NCBI GenBank assembly: GCA_963747775.1
Contig: CAVVGT010000004.1
Location: 124,001-188,000, forward strand
Direction: 5' to 3'
DNA from: JAGVSZ01 sp963747775
GTDB lineage: Bacteria > Pseudomonadota > Gammaproteobacteria > Burkholderiales > SG8-39
Length of the DNA stretch: 64,000 bases
A program made the translations under genes and the position numbers. The stretch's first letter is position 1. Each line of letters opens with the position of its first letter. A model generated the notes under the pieces. It ran no database searches. It saw only the letters and a list, made by a program, of their open reading frames with translations, and was not told the DNA's origin. Positions 45,203-53,969 of the stretch are shown piece by piece.

Positions 45203-46183
45203 TCATGCGCGCTCGAGCGCTTTCAGGACGTCGCGGGCGGCGGCGCAGTCTCGGGTGATCTGCGCCTTGAGCGTGTCGAGGTCGGCGTATTTCTCCTCGT
45301 CGCGCAGCTTGGCGAGGAACTCCACGCGCAGGTGCGCGCCGTAGAGGTCGTCGGTGAAATCGAACAGATGCACCTCGAGCACCGGTTTCCCGCCCGCATG
45401 CACCGTCGGCCGGACGCCGAGGCTCGCGACACCCGGTCGCGGGGTCGCGTCGATGCCGTGCACGCGCACCGCGAAGATCCCGCTGAGCGGCGGGCGGTTG
45501 TGCTTGAGCTGGACGTTGGCGGTGGCGAAGCCCAGGGCGCGACCGAGCTTGTCGCCGTGCACGACGCGGCCGCTGATGCTGTAGGCGCGCCCGAGCAGCG
45601 TCCGCGCACGGCTCAGGTCGCCGCGCGCCAGCGCCTCGCGCACCGCCGAGCTCGAGACGCGCACGCCGCCGTCGGACACGGTCGGCATCGCCTCCAGGTC
45701 GAACCCGTGGCGTCGCGCCGCGTCGGCGAGGAACGCGAAGTCACCCGCGCGCTTCGCGCCGAAGCGGAAGTCATCGCCGACCAGCACCCAGCGGGCACCG
45801 AGCGCGCCAACGAGCATTCGCTCGACGAAAGCCTCCGGCGACAGCGCCGCAAACGCAGCCGAGAAGCGCTGGACGTGAACCCGGTCGACGCCGTGCGCCG
45901 CGAGCAACTCGAGTTTCTCCCGCAGGTTCGTGAGCCGGGTGGGCGCCGATTGGGGCGCGAAGAACTCGCGCGGATGCGGCTCGAAGGTGAGCACGGTGGC
46001 CGAAAGACCGCGTGCGCGCGCGGCCGCGACCAGGCGCGCGAGCATGGCTTGGTGCCCATTGTGCACACCGTCGAAGTTGCCGATGGTTAGTGCGACCGGG
46101 GCTAGTGCGACCGTATCCGTCCCGCGCGGCGCGAGGCCGCGGGTGACGGCGAGCTTGCGCCCGAGGCCGCGCGTGAGGAGCAT
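45203..46183 (-). CDS. ribF: Bifunctional riboflavin kinase/FAD synthetase RibF
   Basis: 326 aa, makes FMN and FAD from riboflavin. N-terminal nucleotidyltransferase: LTIGNFDGVHNGHQAML (about 34-50), TFEPHPREFF, VGDDFRFGAKRAGDF; C-terminal kinase: VVHGDKLGRALGFATANVQL (about 210-229) and GVASLGVRPTVHAGGKPVLEVHL. ATG at 46183 is preferred over one 15 codons upstream, which lies on top of a likely -10 (TAAAAT, about 46209-46214). Usual place before ileS; 81 bp gap. No FMN riboswitch seen. Confidence 0.94.
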   Translation of the reverse strand: MLLTRGLGRKLAVTRGLAPRGTDTVALAPVALTIGNFDGVHNGHQAMLARLVAAARARGLSATVLTFEPHPREFFAPQSAPTRLTNLREKLELLAAHGVDRVHVQRFSAAFAALSPEAFVERMLVGALGARWVLVGDDFRFGAKRAGDFAFLADAARRHGFDLEAMPTVSDGGVRVSSSAVREALARGDLSRARTLLGRAYSISGRVVHGDKLGRALGFATANVQLKHNRPPLSGIFAVRVHGIDATPRPGVASLGVRPTVHAGGKPVLEVHLFDFTDDLYGAHLRVEFLAKLRDEEKYADLDTLKAQITRDCAAARDVLKALERA

Positions 46184-46359
46184 GACGGTGCCGTGCTGCG
46201 GAAAAGCGTTGAATTTTAGCGATTTCACGCCGCTGCCGTGCGGATGCGGCGGCGCAACGCAAAGACGGTTCGATTACGCGTGCGAGACGCCGCTCGGAGC
46301 GGAGTCTTGCCCGGATTCGGGGCGTCGCAAGAGGGCTGTGGCCTCTCTTGCAGGTTTCC

Positions 46360-47193
46360 TTAGTTCAGCCGCGCGCTCGCAACCTTCAGTTCCGCGAGAC
46401 GTGCGTGTATGTCGCCGGCGTCGGGAGCATCGGGACGCCGTCGCAGGTAGTTCTGCAGGTCGGCAGCGGCGGGTCGGAAGCAATCGAGCCGCGCGTACAC
46501 GAGTCCGCGATCGCGCAACTCCTCGGGCGACTCCGGCACGACGAGCAGCAGCCGGTGCATCACGGCGAGCGCCGGCTCGAGCGCGCCGCGCTGCAGGTAG
46601 ATTGCCTTCAAGTTGCGCAGCACGCGGGCGACGATCTCGCGCGGGGTTGCCGGCTCCAGGTACGGATCGGGATCCACCCGCCCGCCGCGACCCTTCGGCA
46701 AGGCCTGCTCGAGCCGCGTGCGCAGCGCCTGCTCGGACTGCGGCAGCCCGCCGCCGAAGGGGTCGAGCACGAGTGCGCCGCTCTTCAGGCGCACCTTCAC
46801 CATGAAGTGCCCCGGAAACGCGACGCCCTGCGCCGCCAGTCCCACGCGGCGTGCGACCTCGAGGTACACGATTGAGAGCGTGATCGGGATGCCGACGCGC
46901 CGCTCGAGCACTTGGTTCAGGTAGCTGTTGCGGGGGTCGTAGTAGGCCTCGACGTTGCCGATGAAGCCGAGCTCGCCGAACAGGTGACGGCTGATCGCGG
47001 CGACCTTCTGCTCGGGAAAGGCGTCGGCCGCGAGGCGGCCGCGGACCGTTGACGCCATGGCGTCGAGCTGGGCGATGCAGCCGGCGACATCGAGGCCGGG
47101 GTACTCGTCCTGCGCGATCAGCAGGCACGCCTCGGCGAGCCCGAACTGCTCGCGGCTCACGAGCTCGGCGAAACGTTCCAGATTCGCACTCAC
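46360..47193 (-). CDS. SirB1-family protein (transglutaminase-like and TPR)
   Basis: 277 aa. Transglutaminase-like domain with NSYLNQVLERRVGIPITLSI (about 88-107), GFPGHF-like VAFPGHFMVKVRL and the following VLDPFGGG; C-terminal TPR-like region NLKAIYLQRGALEPALAVMHR and LVYARLDCFRPAAADLQNYL. The transglutaminase Cys is absent, as is usual for SirB1, so catalysis is doubtful. Overlaps murJ stop by 4 bp. Cytosolic; function not well defined. Confidence 0.9.
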   Translation of the reverse strand: MSANLERFAELVSREQFGLAEACLLIAQDEYPGLDVAGCIAQLDAMASTVRGRLAADAFPEQKVAAISRHLFGELGFIGNVEAYYDPRNSYLNQVLERRVGIPITLSIVYLEVARRVGLAAQGVAFPGHFMVKVRLKSGALVLDPFGGGLPQSEQALRTRLEQALPKGRGGRVDPDPYLEPATPREIVARVLRNLKAIYLQRGALEPALAVMHRLLLVVPESPEELRDRGLVYARLDCFRPAAADLQNYLRRRPDAPDAGDIHARLAELKVASARLN

Positions 47194-48725
47194 GCGCTAT
47201 GCCGCGCAAAGTCGCGCGGACGGAAACCGAAAGCCCATAGGCAGCCAAAGTACACCAGCGCACCCAGCGCCACCAGGCCGGTGAGCGCGGCGGCACGCAG
47301 GGGCAGGGAAGCGGCCGTCCACCAGGCCGCGGGGCCTGTCGCGACCCACAGGGCGATCGCCATCAACACGGTCGCGGCTGAGACCTTCGCAAGAAATGTC
47401 CTCCATCCGGCCTGGGGCGCGAAGATCTGGCGGCCACGCAGACCGCGGTAGAGCAGCGTTGCATTCAGGCAAGCCCCGAGCGCGATCGCCAGCGCCAGCC
47501 CGGCGTGCTTGAGCGGGACGATGAACGCCGCGTTCATAACCTGTGTCGCCGCGAGCGTGACGAGCGCTATCTTGACCGGCGTCCGGATATTCTGGCGCGC
47601 GTAGAAGGCCGGCGCGAGCACCTTCACCAGGATCAGTCCCAGGAGCCCGACGCTGTAAGCGATGAGCGCCTGCCGGGTCATCGCCAGGTCGGTCGCGTCG
47701 AACCGGCCGTACAGGAACAGCGTTGCGATCAGCGGCGTGGCGAGCACCGCGAGCGCGGCAGCCGCCGGCGCCGCGAGCAGGAACGTGAGGCGCAGCCCCC
47801 AGTCGAGCAGCTTGGAGTACTCCTCGCGCGCCGACTCGGAGTGGAACTTCGCGAGGCTCGGCAGGAGGATCGTCCCGAGCGCGACGCCAAGCAGCCCGGT
47901 CGGGAACTCCATCAACCGGTCGGCATAATAGAGCCACGACACGCTCCCGGTCTGCAGGAACGAAGCGAAGATCGTGTTGAGAAGCAGGCTGATCTGCCCC
48001 ACCGAAACGCCGATCACCGCCGGGCCCATCAGGATCAGGATGCGCCGCACCCCCGGGTCGGCGAGCGCGAGCCGCGGGTGCGGCAGCATTCCGAGACGCG
48101 CGAGGTAAGGCACCTGCAGCGCGAGCTGCAGCACGCCCCCGGCGAGCACCGCCCACGCGAGCACCATCACCGGCGGATCGAAGTACGGCGCGAAGAAGAG
48201 CGCCCCCACAATGAACGCGACGTTCAAGAGCGTCGGCGTGAACGCCGGCACCGCGAACCGGCTCCAGGTGTTGAGGATCCCGGCCGCCAGCGCGACGAGC
48301 GAGATGAACAGGATGTACGGGAAGGTGACGCGCAGCAGCGCGACCGTCAGGTCGAACTTCTCCGTGGACGCCGCGAAACCCGGAGCGCTGACGTAGACGA
48401 TCAATGGCGCGATCGCGATACCGAACGCGGCGGTGACGAGGAGCGCGAGCGCGAGCAGGGTCGCGACGCGATCGGTCAACAGCTTGGTCTCGGCGGCGCC
48501 GTTCCGCGTCCGGTACTCGGCGAGAATGGGCACGAACGCCTGCGAGAACGCGCCCTCGGCGAACAGGCGTCGCAGCAGGTTCGGAATGCGGAAGGCGACG
48601 AAGAAAGCGTCGGTCTCGAGCCCAGCGCCGAAGGTTCGCGCGATGACGGCGTCGCGCACGAAGCCGAGGACCCGCGAGATCAGCGTCATGCCGCTGACGG
48701 TGGCCATCGCCTTGAGGAGGTTCAT
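47190..48725 (-). CDS. murJ: Lipid II flippase MurJ (MviN)
   Basis: 511 aa, about 14 membrane helices. Flips lipid II for peptidoglycan synthesis. Family start LLKAMATVSGMTLISRVLGFVRDAVIARTF (split here only for reading), LRRLFAEGAFSQAFVPILAE, SVSWLYYADRLMEFPTGLLG (about 245-264) and FYARQNIRTPVKIA. The ATG at 48725 fits; the upstream frame is the murJ-rpsT gap. Divergent from rpsT, the usual betaproteobacterial arrangement, and overlapping sirB1. Confidence 0.96.
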   Translation of the reverse strand: MNLLKAMATVSGMTLISRVLGFVRDAVIARTFGAGLETDAFFVAFRIPNLLRRLFAEGAFSQAFVPILAEYRTRNGAAETKLLTDRVATLLALALLVTAAFGIAIAPLIVYVSAPGFAASTEKFDLTVALLRVTFPYILFISLVALAAGILNTWSRFAVPAFTPTLLNVAFIVGALFFAPYFDPPVMVLAWAVLAGGVLQLALQVPYLARLGMLPHPRLALADPGVRRILILMGPAVIGVSVGQISLLLNTIFASFLQTGSVSWLYYADRLMEFPTGLLGVALGTILLPSLAKFHSESAREEYSKLLDWGLRLTFLLAAPAAAALAVLATPLIATLFLYGRFDATDLAMTRQALIAYSVGLLGLILVKVLAPAFYARQNIRTPVKIALVTLAATQVMNAAFIVPLKHAGLALAIALGACLNATLLYRGLRGRQIFAPQAGWRTFLAKVSAATVLMAIALWVATGPAAWWTAASLPLRAAALTGLVALGALVYFGCLWAFGFRPRDFARHSA

Positions 48726-48893
48726 GCGGGGGCGCGCGTTCGAAGGGGAGTCGTGGTGACGATTTCGCGCCCGGCTCGGGGCGCGGCGCATTATAGGGGC
48801 GGGATCCAGGCCCAATTCGGGCCCAGCGCGGGCCAGCACGGGCCCGCGGCGGGCGAGCGTGGGGCGGGAGCGGCGCTAAACCCTTGTTCCGCC

Positions 48894-48922
48894 TTGCGCA
48901 AAACCACGCCCTCGCCTACAAT
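48894..48922 (+). promoter_or_regulatory. Sigma-70 promoter of rpsT
   Basis: TTGCGC (48894-48899), 17-bp spacer, TACAAT (48917-48922). Transcription would start near 48929, giving a leader of about 20 nt before the ATG at 48950. Confidence 0.6.
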
Positions 48923-48949
48923 CCGCGCCTTTTCCCCTCCCCGGCTCCC

Positions 48950-49213
48950 ATGGCCAACACCACTCAAGCCCGCAAGCGCGCCCGTCAGTCCGAGCAGCGC
49001 CGCAAGCACAACGCCGCGCTCAAGTCCACGCTCCGCACCGCGATCAAGAACGTGAAGAAGGCGATCGCCGCCGGCGACAAGGCCGCCGCGACCAAGACGC
49101 TCCAGGCGTCGACCGCCATCGTCGACCGCATCGCCGACAAGCGCATCATCCACAAGAACAAGGCCGCGCGGCACAAGAGCCGGCTCGCCGCGCAGATCAG
49201 GGCCCTGGCCTGA
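48950..49213 (+). CDS. rpsT: Ribosomal protein S20
   Basis: 87 aa, very basic and Ala-rich, all helical: MANTTQARKRARQSEQRRKH, LRTAIKNVKKAIAAGDKAAA, IVDRIADKRIIHKNKAARHK. Binds 16S rRNA in the 30S body. The ATG at 48950 gives the exact family length; the frame is open upstream only across the promoter. S20 represses its own translation in enterobacteria; not visible here. Confidence 0.97.
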   Translation: MANTTQARKRARQSEQRRKHNAALKSTLRTAIKNVKKAIAAGDKAAATKTLQASTAIVDRIADKRIIHKNKAARHKSRLAAQIRALA

Positions 49214-49296
49214 GCCGACCGAACCGCCCGCCCGCCGGCGCGCGGGCCCCACGGCCTCGGGTCGCGTAGCAGCGGCTTTCCCCGACGCCGGATCCG

Positions 49297-51267
49297 ATGC
49301 GCAAGCCGGTCAGCCGCATTCTCGTCATCAACGACGAGCCGCTCGTCCTGCGCGAGTTCGTCAAGGGACTCAACGCGGCGGCGCGCTCGCTCGACAATGC
49401 CCTCGGCATCGTCTTCGCCGGCGTCGCCACGGCGCGCGAGGCGCTCGCTGCGATCGAGCAGGACGGCGACCTGCAGGCACTCATCGTCGACGACAAGCTC
49501 TACACCCTGAACGGGGGCAAGTCGCGCAAGCTCCAGATGTCGGCACTGGAGCTCGTGCAGCGGATCACTCGTCTGCGCCCCGAGCTCGACGTCTACATCC
49601 TGATCGCGCAGGAGACCGAGGACGAGGTGGTGGACACGCTGTTCGCCGAGGCGGTCGACGGCTACTTCTACCGCGAGGAGCGTGACTACCGTGGCATGTA
49701 CCGCATCCTGAACGCGCAGATCCAGGAGCGCGCGCGCACGCCGTTCTACGATCAGCTCAAGAACTACGTCTGGATGGCGAAGGACCCGTGGCACACGCCG
49801 GGGCACTCCTCCGGCGAGAGCCTGCGCGGCAGCCCGTGGATCAACGACTTCTACGAGTTCATGGGCGAGCACATCTTCGACGCCGACCTCTCGGTCTCGG
49901 TGCCGATGCTCGACTCGCTGATGGAGCCGAAGGGCGTGATCGCCGAGTCGCAGGCGGTGGCGGCGAAGGCGTTCGGCGCGCGGCGGACGTTTTTCGCCAC
50001 GAACGGCACCTCGACCGCGAACAAGGTCATCTTCCAGACCATCCTCGCCCCGGGCGAGAAGCTCTTGCTGGACCGCAACTGCCACAAGTCGGTGCACCAC
50101 GGCGTGGTGCTCTCGGGTGCGCACCCGGTGTATCTCAATTCGTCGGTCAATCGGAAGTACGGCATCTACGGGCCGGTGCCGAAGAAGACGATCCTACAGG
50201 CGATCGACGAGCACGCAGACGCCGAGGCGTTGATCCTGACCTCGTGCACCTACGACGGATTCCGCTACGACCTGAAGCCGATCATCGAGCGCTGCCACGA
50301 AGCCGGCATCCGCGTGATCATCGACGAGGCGTGGTTCGGGTTCGCGCGCTTTCATCCCGCGTTCCGCCCGACGGCGCTCGAGGCGGGCGCCGACTACGCG
50401 ACCCAGTCGACCCACAAGGTGATGAGCGCCTTCTCGCAGGCGAGCATGATTCACGTCAACGACCCGGAGTTCAACGAGCACATCTTCCGCGAGAACTTCA
50501 ACATGCACACGTCGACGTCGCCGCAATACGCGATGATCGCGAGCCTCGACGTGGCGCGGAAGCAGATGGTGATGGAGGGCTACAAGCTGCTCTCCCGGAC
50601 ACTCGCGCTGGCGGCCGAGCTGCGCACCCAGATCAACTCGACCGGCGTGTTCCGCGTGCTCGAGCTCGAGGAGCTGCTGCCCGACGAGGTGAAGCACGAC
50701 GGCATCCTGCTCGACCCGACCAAGGTGACGGTCGACATCTCGAGCTGCGGCTACACCGTCGAGGACCTGCAGCGCGAGCTCTTCACCCGCTTCAACATCC
50801 AGGTCGAGAAGTCCACGTTCAATACGCTGAGCCTGCTGCTCACGATCGGGACGACGCGCAGCAAGGTCTCGCGCCTCTACGATGCGCTGATGCGCATCGC
50901 CCGCGAGGGCCGCGCCCCGCGGCGCCTCTATCAGTTCCCCGAGATCCCCGAGTTCACGCGCCTGAAGTACCTGCCGCGAGATGCCTACTACTGCGGCGGC
51001 GAGGCGGTGGCGCTGCTGGACGACAAGGAGAACCCCAACCGCGCGCTCCTGGACCGGGTGTGCGCCGACCAGATCACACCGTACCCGCCCGGCATCCCAG
51101 TGCTCGTTCCCGGCCAGATGATCACCGCCGAAGTGCTCGACTTCCTCGTCGGCCTGCTGCGCTCGCAGAAGCGCATGGAGCTGCACGGCGTGCTCTACGA
51201 CGGCTACCTGCCCTGCCTCCGGGTGCTGCGCTCCGGGGAGGAGCGCGGGCTCAAGAAAATCGGCTGA
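49297..51267 (+). CDS. Orn/Lys/Arg decarboxylase (PLP fold I, with receiver-like N-terminal wing)
   Basis: 656 aa basic amino acid decarboxylase. Residues 1-130 form the receiver-like wing (RILVINDEPLVLREFVKGLN; LQALIVDDKLYTL). The PLP core has KDPWHTPGHSSGESLRGSPW, FFATNGTSTANKVIFQTILA, DEAWFGFARFHP and the PLP-lysine in TQSTHKVMSAFSQ (Lys about 374); C-terminal domain about 550-656. Length is shorter than the 710-750 aa of E. coli LdcI/SpeC/AdiA. Arginine, ornithine or lysine cannot be chosen by eye; arginine-biosynthesis genes 1.5 kb downstream make arginine or ornithine plausible. Cytosolic; may serve acid resistance or polyamine synthesis. 83 bp after rpsT. Confidence 0.9.
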   Translation: MRKPVSRILVINDEPLVLREFVKGLNAAARSLDNALGIVFAGVATAREALAAIEQDGDLQALIVDDKLYTLNGGKSRKLQMSALELVQRITRLRPELDVYILIAQETEDEVVDTLFAEAVDGYFYREERDYRGMYRILNAQIQERARTPFYDQLKNYVWMAKDPWHTPGHSSGESLRGSPWINDFYEFMGEHIFDADLSVSVPMLDSLMEPKGVIAESQAVAAKAFGARRTFFATNGTSTANKVIFQTILAPGEKLLLDRNCHKSVHHGVVLSGAHPVYLNSSVNRKYGIYGPVPKKTILQAIDEHADAEALILTSCTYDGFRYDLKPIIERCHEAGIRVIIDEAWFGFARFHPAFRPTALEAGADYATQSTHKVMSAFSQASMIHVNDPEFNEHIFRENFNMHTSTSPQYAMIASLDVARKQMVMEGYKLLSRTLALAAELRTQINSTGVFRVLELEELLPDEVKHDGILLDPTKVTVDISSCGYTVEDLQRELFTRFNIQVEKSTFNTLSLLLTIGTTRSKVSRLYDALMRIAREGRAPRRLYQFPEIPEFTRLKYLPRDAYYCGGEAVALLDDKENPNRALLDRVCADQITPYPPGIPVLVPGQMITAEVLDFLVGLLRSQKRMELHGVLYDGYLPCLRVLRSGEERGLKKIG

Positions 51268-51408
51268 TTCCCGTCCGTCCCCTTGTCCGGCGGTGGGGAC
51301 TGGCCACCGCCGCACCAACGTCAGAAAGTTCCGGCGGGTGAGGCTGTTGCGTTGCCTTGCTCAATGAACTGTGTTATCTACACCCTAAGTGTCTGATCGG
51401 GGACGGGA

Positions 51409-51633
51409 ATGATCTTCGCGCTCAATACCAGCAAGTACGCCTTCCGGATCCGGACCCGAACGGGAATGGTGGTCGAAAACCTCACCATCCACGGGCGCGA
51501 GGAGTCCGACGCACAGCGCAAGCTGTTCCAGATGTACCCGCACTGCCAGGTTCTTGAATGCCGGTCGCTAAATGTGACGGCGAAGCGCGACCCCGCCCCC
51601 TTCGACGAAGTCATTTCACTCGCCACGAAGTAG
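51409..51633 (+). CDS. Small conserved-looking hypothetical protein
   Basis: 74 aa, unrecognised. Strand-rich start KYAFRIRTRTGMVVENLTIH, a helix with ESDAQRKLFQMYPHCQVLEC, then RSLNVTAKRDPAPFDEVISL. The GMVVENLTIHGR... AQRKLxQMYPHCxVLEC pattern looks like a small alpha/beta fold with two conserved-looking Cys. ATG at 51409 follows GACGGGAATG with no strong ribosome site. Stands alone downstream of the decarboxylase. Confidence 0.65.
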   Translation: MIFALNTSKYAFRIRTRTGMVVENLTIHGREESDAQRKLFQMYPHCQVLECRSLNVTAKRDPAPFDEVISLATK

Positions 51634-51747
51634 CGCGCGGCAGCCGGCGCGCGCATAAGCAGGTCGTTGAATTTTGGGGGACCACCTTCCGCTGACCCCT
51701 AAGTCAAGCACGCGCGGAGCGTCGGGAAACCGCCTTTCACCCGTCCG

Positions 51748-52530
51748 TCAGACCTCGAGAAAACCCGAGGCCAGCAGTTCCTCCAGCAGCGCTTCGTAGT
51801 CGCGCGCCCCGCGGCTCTTCTCGTCGTGGGCGAAGATGTCCTTGCGGTGGAACGGGCTCTCGGCGAGCGCAACGCTCTCCGCGATGCGCGTTTCGCACAG
51901 CTCCGCGCCGAACCGCTCCCGCAGCGTGGCCGCGATCTCGTGCGCCATCTTGCGCCGCGAGTCGAAGCGCGTAAGCACGTAGCGCCGCTCGACCCGCCGC
52001 TTGAGGACGTGCTCCAGCGCCTTGAGCGTGTGCTCGAGCGCGAGCGTGCCCTTCAGCGCGAGAAAGTCGGCCGAGATCGGCACCAGCACCCCGTCGGCCG
52101 CGAACACGCCCGAGAGCGAGAGCATGCCGAGCATCGGGCAGCAGTCGATGAAGACTCCGCGCGCAGCGTCCTCGGGCACGTACTCGTCCAGGCCCTCCCT
52201 GAGGCGGTACAGGACGCGCGGCCCCTTGCCGAACAGCGAATCGACCTTCATCAGCTCCGAGTGAGCTGGGATGAGGTCGCCGCGCGGTTCCCCGCAGGCG
52301 AGCACGACCGGCCGCGCGAGGCTGCGCAGCGGCTTGGCCTCGTTGTAGTACGCGAACACGCTGTCCGCGGACGACTCCGCCGGCGCGAGGATCTGCGAGA
52401 GGTGCGCCTGCGCGTCGAGGTCGACCAGGAGCGGCCGCAAGCCCCGCCGCGCGACCGCCGCGGCGAGGTTCAGCGTGGTGGTGGTCTTTCCCACGCCTCC
52501 CTTCTGATTGAACACCGCAAGCCGCGTCAT
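51748..52530 (-). CDS. ParA/MinD-family ATPase, orphan
   Basis: 260 aa P-loop ATPase of the ParA/Soj family. Deviant Walker A FNQKGGVGKTTTTLNLAA (Lys about 11 and 17), switch/Walker A' LLVDLDAQAHLSQ (about 35-47), Walker B GVFIDCCPMLGMLSLSG (about 125-141), and ISADFLALKGTLALEHTL. No ParB gene or parS-like palindrome nearby, so it is probably not the chromosome-partition ParA; orphan ParAs position other cargo such as chemosensory arrays, carboxysomes or pili. It is divergent from argD and convergent with the small gene. Confidence 0.9.
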   Translation of the reverse strand: MTRLAVFNQKGGVGKTTTTLNLAAAVARRGLRPLLVDLDAQAHLSQILAPAESSADSVFAYYNEAKPLRSLARPVVLACGEPRGDLIPAHSELMKVDSLFGKGPRVLYRLREGLDEYVPEDAARGVFIDCCPMLGMLSLSGVFAADGVLVPISADFLALKGTLALEHTLKALEHVLKRRVERRYVLTRFDSRRKMAHEIAATLRERFGAELCETRIAESVALAESPFHRKDIFAHDEKSRGARDYEALLEELLASGFLEV

Positions 52531-52625
52531 GGGTGCGCATTCTACGGTCGCCTAACGATCGCTAGAGACACGCTGCAAAAGGGGCCTCGGCAAGCCAAGG
52601 TTTAGCAGCCGTTCCATCGGCGGCA

Positions 52626-52660
52626 AGCTCGGGGGAGCATGGGGGATGTATCCCCCTCTG
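52626..52660 (-). repeat. Dispersed G-run/C-run repeat, divergent copy D
   Basis: Between parA and argD. Contains a perfect hairpin GGGGGATGTATCCCCC and a third run; on the - strand AGGGGG…CCCCCATGC…TCCCCCGA aligns with copy A (8446-8486) if three bases are gapped. The similarity is weak, so relation is tentative. Confidence 0.35.
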
Positions 52661-52773
52661 TGGCCGGATGCGTTACGGGCGAGGCCACCGTGCTAACATC
52701 GCCATCACTTAGTCTTCCGGCGGCGTGAGCCGCCGTTTGCTTTTGTCGGGGCCATCGTCCGGTACCGTCCGCC

Positions 52774-53955
52774 ATGTCCTCTCACCTCATGAACACTTAC
52801 GCCCGGCTGCCGGTGTCGTTCGCGCGCGGCGAGGGCGTGTGGCTGTGGGACGAGTCCGGCAAGCGCTATCTCGACGCGCTCGCCGGCATCGCCGTGTCCG
52901 GGCTCGGACACGCCCACCCGAAGCTCGTACGGACGATCGCAGAGCAGGCCGCCCGCGTCATCCACACCTCCAACCTCTACGAGATCCGCACGCAGAGCGA
53001 GCTCGCCGATCGCCTCTGCGCGCTCGCGGGGATGGACGAGGCGTTCTTCTGCAGCTCCGGCGCGGAGGCGAACGAGTGCGCGATCAAGCTCGCGCGCTAC
53101 TACGCCCACCACAACGGCATCCCGAACGCCGCAATCGTCGTAATGGAGCACGCCTGGCACGGCCGCACGCTCGCGACGCTTTCGGCTACGGGGAGCCGCA
53201 AAGCGCAGGCCGGCTTCGAACCGCTCGTCCCCGGCTTCGTGCGCGTGCCCTTCGCCGACGAGCACGCGGTACGGCAGGCCGCCGACGCCAATCCGAACAT
53301 CGTCGCGGTGCTGGTGGAGGTGCTGCAGGGCGAAGGCGGGATCAACGTGGCGAGCGGAGACTACATGCGCGCCCTGCGCCGCATCTGCGACGACAAGCAG
53401 TGGCTGCTCATGATCGACGAGGTGCAAAGCGGCATCGGGCGCACCGGGAAGTGGTTCGGCTTCCAGCACGCGGGCATCCGGCCCGACGTGATCACGCTCG
53501 CCAAGGGGCTCGGCTCGGGCGTGCCGATCGGAGCCTGCGTGGCGGCCGCCCGTGCGCGCGGCGTGTTCAAGCCCGGCAGCCACGGCTCCACGTTCGGCGG
53601 CGGACCGCTCGCGTGCGCCGCCGGGCTCGCGACGCTCGCGGCGATGGAGGACGAGAAGCTGCTCGAGAACGCCGCGCGGATCGGCGAGCTCATCCGCTCG
53701 GGCTTCCGGGACGCCCTCGCCGGCGTCGCGGGGGTGGTCGAGATTCGCGGCATGGGGCTGATGATCGGCATCGAGCTCGACCGGCCGTGCGGCGATCTGG
53801 TGAAGCGCGCGCTCGAGGCTGGGCTCCTGATCAACGTCACGGCGGACCGCGTGGTCCGGCTCCTCCCGCCGCTCGTGATCCGGGAGGCCGAGGCGCGCGA
53901 GCTCGTCGCGACGCTCGCCGCGCTGGTCCGGCAGTTCCTCGGCAAGGGCGCCTGA
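52774..53955 (+). CDS. argD: Acetylornithine aminotransferase ArgD
   Basis: 393 aa PLP enzyme, fourth step of arginine synthesis (also succinyldiaminopimelate in some). Segments: MNTYARLPVSFARGEGVWLW, GLGHAHPKLV, SSGAEANECAIKLARYYA (PLP phosphate site), VEVLQGEGGINVA, DEVQSGIGRTGKWF (PLP Asp), LAKGLGSGVPIGACV (PLP-Lys, about 250) and STFGGGPLACAA. Two starts, 52774 and 52789 (MNTYARL); the second matches the usual N-terminus. First gene of argD-argF-argG; a TAACAT hexamer (about 52693) is a possible -10. Confidence 0.95.
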   Translation: MSSHLMNTYARLPVSFARGEGVWLWDESGKRYLDALAGIAVSGLGHAHPKLVRTIAEQAARVIHTSNLYEIRTQSELADRLCALAGMDEAFFCSSGAEANECAIKLARYYAHHNGIPNAAIVVMEHAWHGRTLATLSATGSRKAQAGFEPLVPGFVRVPFADEHAVRQAADANPNIVAVLVEVLQGEGGINVASGDYMRALRRICDDKQWLLMIDEVQSGIGRTGKWFGFQHAGIRPDVITLAKGLGSGVPIGACVAAARARGVFKPGSHGSTFGGGPLACAAGLATLAAMEDEKLLENAARIGELIRSGFRDALAGVAGVVEIRGMGLMIGIELDRPCGDLVKRALEAGLLINVTADRVVRLLPPLVIREAEARELVATLAALVRQFLGKGA

Positions 53956-53969
53956 GGCGCACCATCCGC

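Noticed and set aside
42350..46090. 1246-codon open frame on the + strand opposite ileS and ribF
   Set aside because: Spans two certain genes on the other strand and the gap between them; no recognisable domain.
51660..51710. GGGGGACC…GACCCC element after the small gene, as a fifth dispersed-repeat copy
   Set aside because: Only short runs of G and C match; the diagnostic TTGnAGATCCCCC core is absent.
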